A DNA stretch of 64,000 bases from Porticoccus sp041581635 (GTDB lineage Bacteria; Pseudomonadota; Gammaproteobacteria; Pseudomonadales; Porticoccaceae), in NCBI GenBank assembly GCA_041581635.1, contig JBFICW010000003.1, positions 1 to 64,000 of the forward strand, read 5' to 3'. The notes below the pieces were generated by a model. The model was not told the DNA's origin. It saw only the letters and a list, made by a program, of their open reading frames with translations, and did no database searches. The translations under genes were made by a program, and so were the position numbers. Shown in pieces: positions 26,747-36,429 of the stretch (position 1 is the first letter of the stretch; the number at the start of each line of letters is the position of its first letter).

Positions 26747-26776
26747 GAGTAAGTGCTTTTTGTTTGAGTTTTCAAA

Positions 26777-26810
26777 TAAAAAAAGGCGCATCGGCGATGC
26801 GCCTTTTTTT
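26777..26810 (+). terminator. Terminator downstream of hupB
   Basis: A perfect GGCGCATC/GATGCGCC stem with a 3-base loop is flanked by an A run and a T run. It lies 31 bases after the hupB stop. Confidence 0.93.
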
Positions 26811-26854
26811 ATATACCGATTTAAACAGTTCTATATTTAAGCCAAGAGAATTCC

Positions 26855-28732
26855 ATGCTGCAGAACTTTCGAGATAACCTCAACGGCGTCGCCAAGAGTG
26901 TGTTGGTCGCAATTATCATTATTCCATTTGCACTATTTGGTATCGATGCAATTTTTCTAAGTGGCAGTGCTGTCAAAGAGGCCGCCAATGTTAATGGTGA
27001 GTCGATCACTGAGTTTCGTCTGCAACAAGCCGTGGTCAATCATAAGCAGCAAGTTCTTAGTCGCTTTAAAGATATCGACCCTGCCTTGCTAGCTGATGAG
27101 CAGTTGCGTGCACCGGTTATGCAGCAGTTAATTCGCAAGAAAGTTGTTGAGCAAGCTGCTGTTGATCAGGGTATGGGGATTTCCTCTCGAACTATTTACG
27201 ATTTACTGCTTGAAGTACCCGAATTTCTAACAGATGGAAAATTTGATGTTGAGCGTTATGATTTCGTTCTGCGTCAAATGGGCTATACCCCAACCTCATA
27301 CAGCAAGCTATTAGTATCAGAATTATTAGTAAATCAATTTCTTCAAGGTATCGCTGTCACCGGATTTTCCACTGAGAAAGAGCAGTCGTTATTAGCAAGT
27401 ATTACAGAACAGACTAGAGATTTTTATTATCTGACTATCCCCTCTGCGCCAATTGTGGAGGCTATCGCTCTATCTGAAGAGGACGTAAAAGCTTATTACA
27501 ATAGTCACCCCGAGCTGTTTATGACGGAAGAGCAATTAATTGTTGAATACCTTGAGTTAACACCCTCTGATTTACTAGGCGAGGTGTCTGTAGGCGAGCA
27601 GATGGTTGAAGAGCTTTATCAGGCCAAAGTTGATGCCGCAGCTGAAAATCAGTCGAGAAGAGCTGCACATATTCTATTAGAGAAGCAGGATGATGGTGAT
27701 CATCTCCCAAAAATGGAGATGATTCTGAGTAAACTCAAAAAAGACGAAGACTTTTCAAGTTTGGCACGAGAATTTTCTGAGGATTATATTACGGCAGAAC
27801 AGGGTGGAGACTTAGGTTTCACCCAGCGGGGCGATTTACCGGAAGAGCTAGACGCTGCATTGGATAAACTGGCTGTAGGTGAGCTGTCTGGTATTGTAGA
27901 GAGTGAGTCTGGTGTTCATATTCTCAAGCTTATCGCTGAAAAGGAAGCTGATGTCCCAAGCAGAGAAGAATCTGAACCCGCTATTCGCCGAGAACTCGAG
28001 TTACAGATGGCGCGTAACTTGATGCCAGAGCGTATCGAAATGCTAAAAGACCTTTCTTATAACGCCAGCTCTCTTCAGGAGACAGCAGATCAAGTAGCGT
28101 TAGACTTACAGGTGTCAGAACCATTTGGCCGCAATGGTGGCTCCGGAATAGCCTCCAATGCTGTCGTTGTGAATGCCGCCTTTAGTGATGCGGTCTTGGA
28201 GCAAGGTTATGCCAGTGAGGTGTTGGAGCTTTCTGATGAGAAAGTGCTGGTTTTAGCTGTTAGAAAACGTATGGCTCCTCACCTCAAGGCTCTCAATGAT
28301 GTGAAAGACGAAATTGAGCTTACGCTGAAAGAACAGCGTGCTTCTGAGCAGTTGATAGCTCGTGGAGAAAATCTGGAGAAGCGTGTCAAGGCGGGTGAAA
28401 CTGTTGAGGCTGTGGCCAAGTCTGAAGGGCTGGAATGGCAGGTTCAGCTTGATGCCAAGCGTATGACCAGCAAGCTTGATCGACGCATTGAAGAAAAAGT
28501 ATTCTCCATGGAAATTCCTGGTGAGACTCCCGTAGTCGATAGTCTGCTTCTGGAAAATGGAGACCTTGTGCTTATTTCGTTGAGCAATGTTAAGCCAGGT
28601 GATTTTAGTGCTATTAGTCTGAGGCAAAAGAGAGCTATGGCATCTTCGACTGCGGCTGTAACTGCTGGTCAGGAATATCAAGCCTATGAAGAGTTGTTGT
28701 TACAAAGTGCTGATGTTGCATCCAACTACTAA
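26855..28732 (+). CDS. ppiD: Membrane-anchored periplasmic folding factor PpiD
   Basis: A 625-residue SurA-N/parvulin-type protein. A single N-terminal membrane anchor (VLVAIIIIPFALFGIDAIF) places the rest in the periplasm. The SurA_N-like chaperone region spans roughly 40-200. A parvulin PPIC domain follows from about residue 268 (AAHILLEKQ to GVHILKLI), with the family's GGDLGF motif. Its length matches E. coli PpiD (623). It assists folding of proteins leaving the Sec translocon. Its position after hupB is conserved in relatives. Confidence 0.94.
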   Translation: MLQNFRDNLNGVAKSVLVAIIIIPFALFGIDAIFLSGSAVKEAANVNGESITEFRLQQAVVNHKQQVLSRFKDIDPALLADEQLRAPVMQQLIRKKVVEQAAVDQGMGISSRTIYDLLLEVPEFLTDGKFDVERYDFVLRQMGYTPTSYSKLLVSELLVNQFLQGIAVTGFSTEKEQSLLASITEQTRDFYYLTIPSAPIVEAIALSEEDVKAYYNSHPELFMTEEQLIVEYLELTPSDLLGEVSVGEQMVEELYQAKVDAAAENQSRRAAHILLEKQDDGDHLPKMEMILSKLKKDEDFSSLAREFSEDYITAEQGGDLGFTQRGDLPEELDAALDKLAVGELSGIVESESGVHILKLIAEKEADVPSREESEPAIRRELELQMARNLMPERIEMLKDLSYNASSLQETADQVALDLQVSEPFGRNGGSGIASNAVVVNAAFSDAVLEQGYASEVLELSDEKVLVLAVRKRMAPHLKALNDVKDEIELTLKEQRASEQLIARGENLEKRVKAGETVEAVAKSEGLEWQVQLDAKRMTSKLDRRIEEKVFSMEIPGETPVVDSLLLENGDLVLISLSNVKPGDFSAISLRQKRAMASSTAAVTAGQEYQAYEELLLQSADVASNY

Positions 28733-28741
28733 TGGCCTAAA

Positions 28742-28757
28742 TTCCATACGTATGGAA
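28742..28757. repeat. Perfect 16-base palindrome between ppiD and sthA
   Basis: TTCCATACGTATGGAA reads identically on both strands, with no loop. It lies 9 bases after ppiD and about 70 bases upstream of the sthA -35 hexamer. It could be a regulator's operator; I do not recognise the factor. Confidence 0.6.
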
Positions 28758-28825
28758 GCGCTATTGGATCAGTAGCCTCGATGTAAAATATTTAAAATAA
28801 CACTTAAGTGGCGTTGTATCTCTAG

Positions 28826-28854
28826 TTGGGATGTTCACAATACACGCGTATAAA
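28826..28854 (+). promoter_or_regulatory. Sigma-70 promoter of sthA
   Basis: TTGGGA (28826-28831), a 17-base spacer and TATAAA (28849-28854, continuing AT) lie 39 bases before the sthA ATG. Confidence 0.65.
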
Positions 28855-28893
28855 ATAGTTCTGATAGCCAAAGCGCATGTGGAGTAGTGATAG

Positions 28894-30312
28894 ATGGCAG
28901 ATTTTCAATATGATCTGGTAATTATTGGCAGTGGGCCAGCTGGTGAAGGTGCTGCCATGTCGGCAGTCAAACAGGGCTGGTCAGTCGCTGTAGTTGATGA
29001 GCGTTCAATGGTCGGTGGTAATTGTACTCATCTTGGAACGATTCCCTCCAAGGCGCTTAGGCATTCTGTGCGCCGGATGGTCCAATTTAATACTATGCCA
29101 ATGTTTCGTTCTGTGGGTGATCCCCGCTGGTGTTCTTTTGCAGAAGTGATGCAGGCTGCAGATCAGGTCATTAAAAAGCAGGTTGAAGGTCGAACCCGCG
29201 AGTACGCCAGAAATAGAATAAAATTCCACGTTGGTCGGGCTAATTTTATAGACGCGCATAACTTAGAGCTTAAAAAAAGTGATGGGACTTACGATAAAGT
29301 CCAGAGTCGATATTTCCTCATTGCCACAGGATCGAGCCCTTACCATCCATCGGATGTAGATTTTAAGCACCCTTGTATTTTTGACAGCGATTCCATACTT
29401 ACTCTGAACCGAACTCCACGCAATATTATTATCTATGGTGCCGGAGTTATTGGTTGTGAATATGCGTCAATTTTCGCTGGTCTAGACACGCGCGTTGATC
29501 TGGTAAACACTCGGAATGGTTTACTCGAATTTCTGGATGATGAGATCTCCGATGCTTTGAGTTATCACTTGCGGGACTTGAATGTCACGGTTCGCCATAA
29601 AGAGGAATATGCTCGTATAGAAACCCGTGACAATGGCGTCACAATGGAGCTGAAGTCTGGGAAGCGCATCCACGCAGAGGCACTGTTATGGTGTAATGGT
29701 CGTAGTGGTAATACTCGAAATATGGGCCTCGAGGCTATGGGCCTGGATGTTGATGCCCGAGGACAGGTAACTGTAAATGAAAATTACCAAACCTCCGTCG
29801 AGAATATCTATGCTGCTGGTGATGTCATTGGTTGGCCTGCTCTCGCCGGTGCAGCCTATGACCAAGGTCGATCGGCGGCTGGCCACATGTGTGGTCTGTC
29901 TAAGGTGTACCATGTGGACGATGTTGCAACAGGTATTTACACCATTCCGGAAATCAGCTTTGTGGGTAAGACTGAGTCGGAATTGACCGAGCAGCAAGTA
30001 CCCTATGAAATTGGTCGTGCTTACTTCAAAAATATTGCCAGAGCACATATTTCTGGTGAGGAAGTAGGTGTTTTAAAGGTTCTTTTCCACCAAGAGACGC
30101 TGCAAATTCTTGGTGTACACTGTTTTGGTGCTGAGGCTGCCGAGATTATTCACATCGGCCAGGCAATTATGAATCAGCCTGGTGATGCCAATACTATCGA
30201 GTATTTTATTCGCACAACCTTCAATTATCCCACTATGGCAGAGGCTTATCGCCTGGCTGCAATTAATGGCATCAATAGGTTGAATAGAGAATCTAGAAAG
30301 CTGGTTGTCTAG
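28894..30312 (+). CDS. sthA: Soluble pyridine nucleotide transhydrogenase
   Basis: A 472-residue FAD-dependent enzyme that equilibrates NADPH and NAD+ in the cytoplasm. The FAD motif is GSGPAGEGAA and the second nucleotide motif is GAGVIGCEYASIFAG. In place of the CxxxxC redox pair of lipoamide dehydrogenases it has GGNCTHLGTIPSKALRHS, with one Cys, which distinguishes SthA. The C-terminal dimerisation domain ends GINRLNRESRKL. It has its own promoter and a nearby palindrome, consistent with independent control. Confidence 0.95.
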   Translation: MADFQYDLVIIGSGPAGEGAAMSAVKQGWSVAVVDERSMVGGNCTHLGTIPSKALRHSVRRMVQFNTMPMFRSVGDPRWCSFAEVMQAADQVIKKQVEGRTREYARNRIKFHVGRANFIDAHNLELKKSDGTYDKVQSRYFLIATGSSPYHPSDVDFKHPCIFDSDSILTLNRTPRNIIIYGAGVIGCEYASIFAGLDTRVDLVNTRNGLLEFLDDEISDALSYHLRDLNVTVRHKEEYARIETRDNGVTMELKSGKRIHAEALLWCNGRSGNTRNMGLEAMGLDVDARGQVTVNENYQTSVENIYAAGDVIGWPALAGAAYDQGRSAAGHMCGLSKVYHVDDVATGIYTIPEISFVGKTESELTEQQVPYEIGRAYFKNIARAHISGEEVGVLKVLFHQETLQILGVHCFGAEAAEIIHIGQAIMNQPGDANTIEYFIRTTFNYPTMAEAYRLAAINGINRLNRESRKLVV

Positions 30313-30328
30313 GGTGTTTGCCATGCAT

Positions 30329-30362
30329 TAAAAGCCATAAACTGCTTGTTTGCTGGCTTTTA
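30329..30362 (+). terminator. Possible terminator of sthA
   Basis: A 9-base stem TAAAAGCCA/TGGCTTTTA encloses a 16-base loop, 16 bases after sthA. The T-rich arm lies inside the stem, so strength is moderate. Confidence 0.5.
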
Positions 30363-30380
30363 TACTGGCAGATAACGTCC

Positions 30381-30680
30381 TTATTGTTCTGGGGTGTTGC
30401 CATTACGTTTTAGGACTGAGTGAAGCACTCGGTCGTATTCAAAATAAACAACAAAATTCTCATATTCCCAGGATGATATGGGTGGCTCACCCACTGGATT
30501 ATTCAACTGTTGAGGATCACCAAAACGTGCTTGCACTTGATCCTTGGTGATACCTTGGGTGGGGCGTTCGATACCTTGTTTCTCGACAGCCTGCTGGCCG
30601 ACAGGAATGGTGATTTCATCGGCTACCAGCGGCAGAGATAAACAGCAAAAAAAGCTGATGGGTAGCAAAAGTTTGTTCAT
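30381..30680 (-). CDS. Small periplasmic protein, unknown function
   Basis: This 99-residue protein starts with a clear signal peptide (MNKLLLPISFFCCLSLPLVA, probable cleavage after ALVADE-like residues near 20). The mature part contains GIERPTQGITKDQVQARFGDP and a PPISSWEYENFVVYFEYDRVLHSV segment. The latter resembles the short beta-hairpin, SmpA-like module of small envelope proteins. I recall similar proteins in pseudomonads, without assigned function. It converges on sthA, with lolC divergent on the other side. Confidence 0.8.
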   Translation of the reverse strand: MNKLLLPISFFCCLSLPLVADEITIPVGQQAVEKQGIERPTQGITKDQVQARFGDPQQLNNPVGEPPISSWEYENFVVYFEYDRVLHSVLKRNGNTPEQ

Positions 30681-30845
30681 GGTATGGATCCCTTATTACC
30701 TGTCGTTCGTAATCTGTACTCTCATTATAGTAAGCTGAAATGTAATAAGTGCAACTGCAAAATTGTGAGTGATGGAATAAACAGCTAATCAATCACAGAA
30801 ATGGCTGCTTGTTTGACCTGCGTGATTCCGTTTTAATGCTTTTCC

Positions 30846-32090
30846 ATGAATGCCAACCTGCCTCTATTTATCGGTTTACGCTACATCCGCAGTAAGCGGC
30901 GTAACGGATTCGTCTCTTTTATCTCATTACTGTCTTTTATAGCGATGACAATTGGCGTTATGGCATTAATCGTTGTGCTTTCAGTCATGAATGGTTTCGA
31001 CCATGAGATCAAAAATAGAATCCTCAATGTGGTGCCCCATATTACTTTAACCAGTGATCAGGGTGTTGATAAGTGGCAACAGTTGGGGGCCCAGGCTGTC
31101 AATGCCAGCAATGTAGAAGCCTATGCCCCTTTTGTGGAGACCTATGGGTTACTGTCAGTATCGGGTTTGAGCCAGGGTGTTCTAATACAGGGTGTAGATC
31201 CTTCCTATGAAGAGGGTGTTAACACCATAAGCCAACATATGCTGGTTGGTGATATCAAAAATTTACAGTCCGGAGAATATGGCATTGTGCTGGGAAACCT
31301 ACTTGCCCGGTCTCTTGGGGTCATAATAGGAGATTCAGTTATTCTCTCCATTCCAACGCTCAATGTGACACCTGCGGGTGTTTTTCCACGATACAAACGC
31401 TTTAAGGTTATCGGTGTCTTTCAGGTTGGGGCACAGGTGGATAATGGCCTGGCATTTATCCACTACAGGGATGGTCAAAAACTCTTACGCTTTGGCGAAA
31501 AAGTCAGCGGTATAAAATTACGCGTATCTGACCCATATGCAATAGATTCGGTAACAAAGGTACTTGAGGGGCAGGCCGGTAAGAAATACAAGGTTCGAAC
31601 CTGGGCCGAAGACCTGGCTAGCTTGTTTCAGGCCATCAAAATGGAAAAAAAGGTTGTGGGTACCTTGTTAGCCGCAATTATTGCTGTGGCGGCTTTTAAC
31701 ATTATCGCCAGTCTCGTCTTGGTGGTTGCTGATAAGCGGCGTGATATTGCAGTCCTGCGCACTCTGGGGGCTACGGCTAGGACCGTTTCAGGTATTTTTA
31801 TGATTCAAGGTAGTGTGATTGGCTTTCTTGGCGTGTTGGCGGGTGGCGTGTTGGGCTGTCTACTGGCTTTGTTTATTGGTGATATTGTGGGTTGGTTGGA
31901 GCAAATGATGGGTTTCAAAGTGTTTGATCCAAATGTTTACTTCATCAGCCAGCTGCCCTCGAAACTATTGTGGCAGGATGTGGCTCTGGTGTGTTCATTT
32001 GGGTTGGTTTTAAGCCTCTTGGCGACACTATACCCTGCCAATCGTGCTGGCCAGGTTCTGCCTGCGGAGGCGCTACGTTATGACCGTTAA
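30846..32090 (+). CDS. lolC: Lipoprotein-releasing system permease LolC
   Basis: A 414-residue inner-membrane subunit of the LolCDE ABC transporter, which extracts outer-membrane lipoproteins from the inner membrane for LolA. It begins with an FIGLRYIRSKRRNGFVSFIS block, then one membrane segment, a large periplasmic domain (~50-270) and three C-terminal membrane segments with the FtsX-like coupling region RRDIAVLRTLGAT. It overlaps the lolD start by 11 bases. The C-versus-E call rests on gene order and on similarity to the family. Confidence 0.93.
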   Translation: MNANLPLFIGLRYIRSKRRNGFVSFISLLSFIAMTIGVMALIVVLSVMNGFDHEIKNRILNVVPHITLTSDQGVDKWQQLGAQAVNASNVEAYAPFVETYGLLSVSGLSQGVLIQGVDPSYEEGVNTISQHMLVGDIKNLQSGEYGIVLGNLLARSLGVIIGDSVILSIPTLNVTPAGVFPRYKRFKVIGVFQVGAQVDNGLAFIHYRDGQKLLRFGEKVSGIKLRVSDPYAIDSVTKVLEGQAGKKYKVRTWAEDLASLFQAIKMEKKVVGTLLAAIIAVAAFNIIASLVLVVADKRRDIAVLRTLGATARTVSGIFMIQGSVIGFLGVLAGGVLGCLLALFIGDIVGWLEQMMGFKVFDPNVYFISQLPSKLLWQDVALVCSFGLVLSLLATLYPANRAGQVLPAEALRYDR

Positions 32091-32802
32091 TAATCAGTGG
32101 GTATTACAATGTCAGCAATTGTCGAAAGCCTATGTTCAGGGTGCCGATAAAGTCGCAGTGATTGAAGAGCTTTCTCTGATGGTTCGCTCTGGAGAACGCG
32201 TCGCTATTGTGGGAGCTTCGGGTTCAGGAAAGACCACCTTGTTAAATCTATTGGGCGGGTTGGATGATCCTTCTGCCGGTACGGTAAAAGTCATGGGTTC
32301 TGATTTGGCTGATATGAATGAATCCCAGCGAGCCAGATGGCGGAATAAAAATTTAGGTTTTGTCTATCAGTTTCACCATTTGCTCCATGAGTTTACGGCG
32401 CTTGAAAATGTGGCTATGCCCTTGTTGATTGCCAAAGTTTCGGTGGCAGAAGCCCGAAGTAGGGCAGAGGAGATTCTGCATCAGGTGGGTTTGGCGCATC
32501 GCTGCCATCACAATCCATCAGAACTATCAGGAGGCGAACGTCAACGTGTTGCTATTGCCCGCGCTTTGGTTGCGCACCCGGCCTGTGTATTAATGGACGA
32601 GCCCACCGGCAACCTTGATCCTGCCACAGCTGAAACAGTGCTTTCTCTACTTTTAGCGTTGAATCGAGAGTTGGCGATAAGCTTTGTGGTTGTCACCCAC
32701 GAGCAGCATGTGGCTTCACAAATGGATCGAGTGCTGTCACTGGATAGTGGAAAACTGATTGATGTGACAGACACGACGAAGTTGCAGGCTCAGGGTTGTT
32801 GA
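32080..32802 (+). CDS. lolD: Lipoprotein-releasing system ATPase LolD
   Basis: A 240-residue ABC ATPase that powers LolCE. Walker A is GASGSGKT (45-52), the signature is ELSGGERQRVAIARAL and Walker B is CVLMDEPTGNLDP. LNLLGGLDDPSAG is typical of the LolD/MacB clade. I chose ATG 32080 (MTVNNQW), which overlaps the end of lolC and has GGAGG about 9 bases upstream, over an in-frame ATG 36 bases earlier. Confidence 0.95.
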   Translation: MTVNNQWVLQCQQLSKAYVQGADKVAVIEELSLMVRSGERVAIVGASGSGKTTLLNLLGGLDDPSAGTVKVMGSDLADMNESQRARWRNKNLGFVYQFHHLLHEFTALENVAMPLLIAKVSVAEARSRAEEILHQVGLAHRCHHNPSELSGGERQRVAIARALVAHPACVLMDEPTGNLDPATAETVLSLLLALNRELAISFVVVTHEQHVASQMDRVLSLDSGKLIDVTDTTKLQAQGC

Positions 32803-32803
32803 A

Positions 32804-34042
32804 ATGTTTAGTCCATTTCCTCTTTTTGTAGGCCTAAGGCATTTTACTTCGGGTAGCACTAATCGGCTGGTTTCGTTTATCTCCTTTCTGGCCATCCTGG
32901 GGTTGGTTCTGGGCGTTGCATTATTGGTCGTGGTGATGTCCATCATGAATGGTTTTGACCATGAGATGGAGACTCGAATTCTCGGTTCCGTTCCTCACAT
33001 TCGACTGTTTAAAGAGCAGGGCGTTGGCGATGTTGTCGCTTTGCAGCAAGAACTGGAGTCCATAGAAAATGTTCATGCGGCGATGCCCTTTGCCCAAATC
33101 GAGGGGTTGCTGGCGAAGCAAAGTAACACTCATCCTGTTGAGATACTTGGGCTTTCTAAAGACTTGAGTCAACCATTCATCGGTGGGTTTGTGTCACCAA
33201 AACTTCTTTCATCCTTAAATGGAGAGGGTAAGAGGTTGCTTTTAGCGAAAGGGGTGGCCAGTAGGCTCTCAGCTGAAGTGGGGGATCGAGTATCCTTGTT
33301 AGTTCCTCAAACTGGTAAGCACAATAATCGGTCAGTGGCACCAAAGCTGAGAGTTTTTAAAATTGCAGGGATTTTCGAGACTCACACTGCTTTGGATCAA
33401 CGCCTGGCAATAGCGAGGCTGGATGTTGTTGGTGCATTGGCAAGTACCAACGGTCTTCCTCAGGGAATGCAGGTCAAGTTGGATGATGTTTTTCAGGCAC
33501 GACAAACCGGGTTTAAGATCCTTAGGTCACTTCCTCAAGGCTATCGTTTTTCTGACTGGATTCAATCTCATGGCAATCTTTATCAAGCCATAAAAATGTC
33601 TCGAAATATGGTTTCTCTTTTGGTGCTTTTAATTATTGGTATTGCCGTATTTAATGTGATTTCAATGCTAATGATGACGGTCATAGATAAGCGTCCGGCC
33701 ATTGCTATTCTCAAAACACAGGGTGCAACAAATGGTGAAATTGTTGCCACCTTTTTGACCCAAGGTTTTTTTATTGGTGCAGCAGGTTCACTGCTTGGGG
33801 CATTAATTGGTGTTGCCTGTGCCTGGAAAGCATCGGCGATAGTTGGGGGGGTAGAGAAATTGCTGGGGCTGCGTTTTCTTAACTCAGAAGTTTATCCCAT
33901 TGATTACTTACCTTCAGAGTTGGTTTGGGGAGACGTCTTACTGGTTGTGATAGTGGCTTTAGGGTTAAATTTTATTGCTACGCTGTACCCTGCGATACGA
34001 GCTGCTCGAACTCGGCCGGCAGAGGTGTTGCGTTACGAATAG
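32804..34042 (+). CDS. lolE: Lipoprotein-releasing system permease LolE
   Basis: A 412-residue paralogue of LolC with the same layout. FVGLRHFTSGSTNRLVSFIS at the N-terminus precedes the first membrane segment. A periplasmic domain and three C-terminal membrane helices follow, with KRPAIAILKTQGAT as the coupling region. It starts one base after the lolD stop, so lolCDE is one operon. A hairpin with a T run follows immediately. Confidence 0.93.
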   Translation: MFSPFPLFVGLRHFTSGSTNRLVSFISFLAILGLVLGVALLVVVMSIMNGFDHEMETRILGSVPHIRLFKEQGVGDVVALQQELESIENVHAAMPFAQIEGLLAKQSNTHPVEILGLSKDLSQPFIGGFVSPKLLSSLNGEGKRLLLAKGVASRLSAEVGDRVSLLVPQTGKHNNRSVAPKLRVFKIAGIFETHTALDQRLAIARLDVVGALASTNGLPQGMQVKLDDVFQARQTGFKILRSLPQGYRFSDWIQSHGNLYQAIKMSRNMVSLLVLLIIGIAVFNVISMLMMTVIDKRPAIAILKTQGATNGEIVATFLTQGFFIGAAGSLLGALIGVACAWKASAIVGGVEKLLGLRFLNSEVYPIDYLPSELVWGDVLLVVIVALGLNFIATLYPAIRAARTRPAEVLRYE

Positions 34043-34047
34043 CCTAA

Positions 34048-34578
34048 TTAGGGCTGGTTTCTTTCCAGCCTTTTCTTATTGCGTGCTTCCCAGTTTTTTA
34101 TGACTTTCCAGCGCCATAAATAACGGATAACCAGATAGGCAATACCGCCGCTGACCAGACCACATAACAAGCTTCCGGTTAGTAGCGGTAGCCAGATGGC
34201 CTGACCTTGAGAGATTGCCCAATCCCAGCTCAGCTCCATACTGAATGTGGCTAGTTCCTGTCCAAGAAGCAAGGCGCCGACACCGTAGCTGAACAAGAAG
34301 ATAGGGGTAAAGGTTAGCGGGTTGCTAACCCAAATTAATACCATGGCAACGGGTAAGTTGGTACGAAACATTAGTGCCAGTAGTGCCGCTACAATGGTCT
34401 GCCCCGGAATCGGGAGGAACGCACAAAATATACCAATAAAGAAAGATGCTGAGATGGATGCTCGGTTGATATGGAATAGGTTCGGGTCTTTGAATAACGG
34501 ACCCATCCACCGAATAGCTCGACTTTCGACGATCTTGTGTGGGTCGGGCAACCAACTACGTAAAATTTTCTTTGGCAT
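34048..34578 (-). CDS. DUF2062 membrane protein
   Basis: A 176-residue predicted inner-membrane protein. The DUF2062 core shows FFIGIFCAFLPIPGQTIVAAL, then RTNLPVAMVLIWVSNPLTF and PIFLFSYGVGALLL. At least three hydrophobic segments are visible, with a basic C-terminal tail (KNWEARNKKRLERN). The N-terminal WLPDPHKIVES stretch is usual in gammaproteobacterial members. Function is unknown. It converges on lolE. Confidence 0.85.
   Translation of the reverse strand: MPKKILRSWLPDPHKIVESRAIRWMGPLFKDPNLFHINRASISASFFIGIFCAFLPIPGQTIVAALLALMFRTNLPVAMVLIWVSNPLTFTPIFLFSYGVGALLLGQELATFSMELSWDWAISQGQAIWLPLLTGSLLCGLVSGGIAYLVIRYLWRWKVIKNWEARNKKRLERNQP
34051..34074 (+). terminator. Terminator of lolCDE
   Basis: A GGCTGG/CCAGCC stem with a T-rich 7-base loop is followed by TTTT, nine bases after lolE. 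It overlaps the last codons of the convergent DUF2062 gene. Confidence 0.65.
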
Positions 34579-34770
34579 TCTCTTGAGGCCAGCAAGAAAT
34601 TAAGGCGCGATTATGCACAGTTTTATCGGCAGACACTACCGCTTAAGTCAATTGGATTAAAGCCTTTTGCGGCGTAGCATAGTGATTGTTACATAGGGCA
34701 AAAAACTTATCAGGTATACCATGGTCTAGTACGGGCTTATATAGGTGGGAAAAACCAGAAGAAGGAGCAC

Positions 34771-36330
34771 ATGATGGAAACAATAGCGACCAGTTGGGTG
34801 TATACCATCCTCAATTTTTTAGCCGCATTTTTCGTTGTGCTAATGGGGTTGGGCCTTGTTTTGATTGCCGTGATCTACGTTATAGACGTAACCCAAACTC
34901 GGCAGGCTGTTCGTCGAAATTATCCTGTGATTGGTCGTTTCCGATATTTATTTGAGCACATGGGAGAATTTTTTCGGCAGTATTTTTTTGCGATGGATCG
35001 AGAGGAGTTACCATTTAACAGAGCGGAGCGTTCCTGGGTTTATCGAGCAGCAAAAAATATTGATAGAACCCTTGCCTTTGGTTCTACCCGAGACCTGCGT
35101 CCGGCAGGCTCCATCTATTTTGTCAACTGTGCCTATCCTACCCGGGGCGAGGATGCTGTGGCTCCCAGCCCTGTAACCATTGGCCCTCATTGCGCTCACC
35201 CCTACACAACAGCCTCGCTAATCAATATTTCTGGCATGAGCTTTGGTGCCTTATCAAAACCGGCCGTGCGGGCACTTTCTCAAGGTGCTGCCAAATCAGG
35301 TTGCTGGTTGAATACAGGGGAGGGGGGGCTTTCGCCCTATCACCTGGAGGGCGGGTGTGATCTTGTCTTTCAAATTGGCACCGCTAAATTTGGCGTGTGT
35401 GACGGGAATGGCAACTTGAGTGACGAGCGTTTACGGAAGGTCTCAGAGCACCCTGAGGTCAAAATGTTCGAGATTAAATTAAGTCAGGGGGCTAAGCCTG
35501 GAAAAGGTGGGATTTTACCCGGTGCAAAAGTGACCGAAGAGATCGCCACTATCCGGGCAATTGAAATAGGTAAAGATGCCATAAGCCCCAATCGTCATGT
35601 TGAAATTGTCGATGCTGAAAGCTTGCTGGCAATGATTGCCAGAGTGCGTGACATCACCGGGAAACCGGTGGGTTTCAAATGTGTTATCGGGGACTCGCTC
35701 TGGTTGGAAGAATTGTTTCAGTTGATTGTAGAGAGGGGTGTAGAGGCTGCACCCGACTTCATTACAATAGACGGTGCAGAAGGGGGGTCGGGCGCAGCAC
35801 CAAAGCCTTTGCTCGATTATATGGGGCTACCTATTTCTGAGAGCCTGCCTGAGGTTGTCGATCTACTGAGAGGCTACGGGTTGCGTGATCGTATTAAGGT
35901 GATAGTTTCTGGAAAAATGATCGTACCTTCCGGTGTTGCCTGGGCACTCTGCATGGGGGCTGATTTTGTCGTCAGTGCGCGTGGGTTTATGTTTTCCCTG
36001 GGCTGTATTCAGGCGATGCAGTGTAATAAAAACACCTGCCCCACCGGTGTGACTACACACGACTCTAAGTTACAGCGAGGTTTGAATCCCGAGGTCAAGT
36101 CAGAGCGGGTAGCCAATTATGTTTTTAATATGACCTATGATGTTGGGATGATTGCTCACTCATGTGGCGTATTAGAGCCTCGTCAATTAAGGCGGATTCA
36201 CTCGAGAGTCGTCACTCAATCAGGTCGCTCCGTCACTCTTGAAAGCCTGTACCCCTCTGTGCCAGATGGGTCGATGATTCGTGCATCAATGGCAGAGGGC
36301 GGTAGTCAAAAAGTAATAAATATAGAGTGA
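34771..36330 (+). CDS. Membrane-anchored glutamate-synthase-like FMN protein
   Basis: A 519-residue protein with one N-terminal membrane segment (roughly 13-40), then the FMN-binding domain of glutamate synthase. NTGEGGLSPYHLEGG, GAKPGKGGILPGAKV, IDGAEGGSGAAPKPLLDYMG and IVSGKM are core motifs. The 3Fe-4S ligands are Cys412, Cys418 and Cys423 (CIQAMQCNKNTCPTG). The glutaminase domain and C-terminal beta-helix of GltB are absent. Standalone members of this family are widespread but poorly characterised; they may oxidise or aminate a glutamate-related substrate. The next two genes, a GCS2 ligase and an aspartoacylase-type hydrolase, also act on glutamate or aspartate-like compounds. Confidence 0.88.
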   Translation: MMETIATSWVYTILNFLAAFFVVLMGLGLVLIAVIYVIDVTQTRQAVRRNYPVIGRFRYLFEHMGEFFRQYFFAMDREELPFNRAERSWVYRAAKNIDRTLAFGSTRDLRPAGSIYFVNCAYPTRGEDAVAPSPVTIGPHCAHPYTTASLINISGMSFGALSKPAVRALSQGAAKSGCWLNTGEGGLSPYHLEGGCDLVFQIGTAKFGVCDGNGNLSDERLRKVSEHPEVKMFEIKLSQGAKPGKGGILPGAKVTEEIATIRAIEIGKDAISPNRHVEIVDAESLLAMIARVRDITGKPVGFKCVIGDSLWLEELFQLIVERGVEAAPDFITIDGAEGGSGAAPKPLLDYMGLPISESLPEVVDLLRGYGLRDRIKVIVSGKMIVPSGVAWALCMGADFVVSARGFMFSLGCIQAMQCNKNTCPTGVTTHDSKLQRGLNPEVKSERVANYVFNMTYDVGMIAHSCGVLEPRQLRRIHSRVVTQSGRSVTLESLYPSVPDGSMIRASMAEGGSQKVINIE

Positions 36331-36429
36331 ACCGACAATTTCTCCAGTAAGAGGATCATGAGCTAAACTGTAATGTAAGTTGATCAAGCTGTTTCGCCTC
36401 GGGTGAATTCCCCCATTAAAAGGAGTGGA

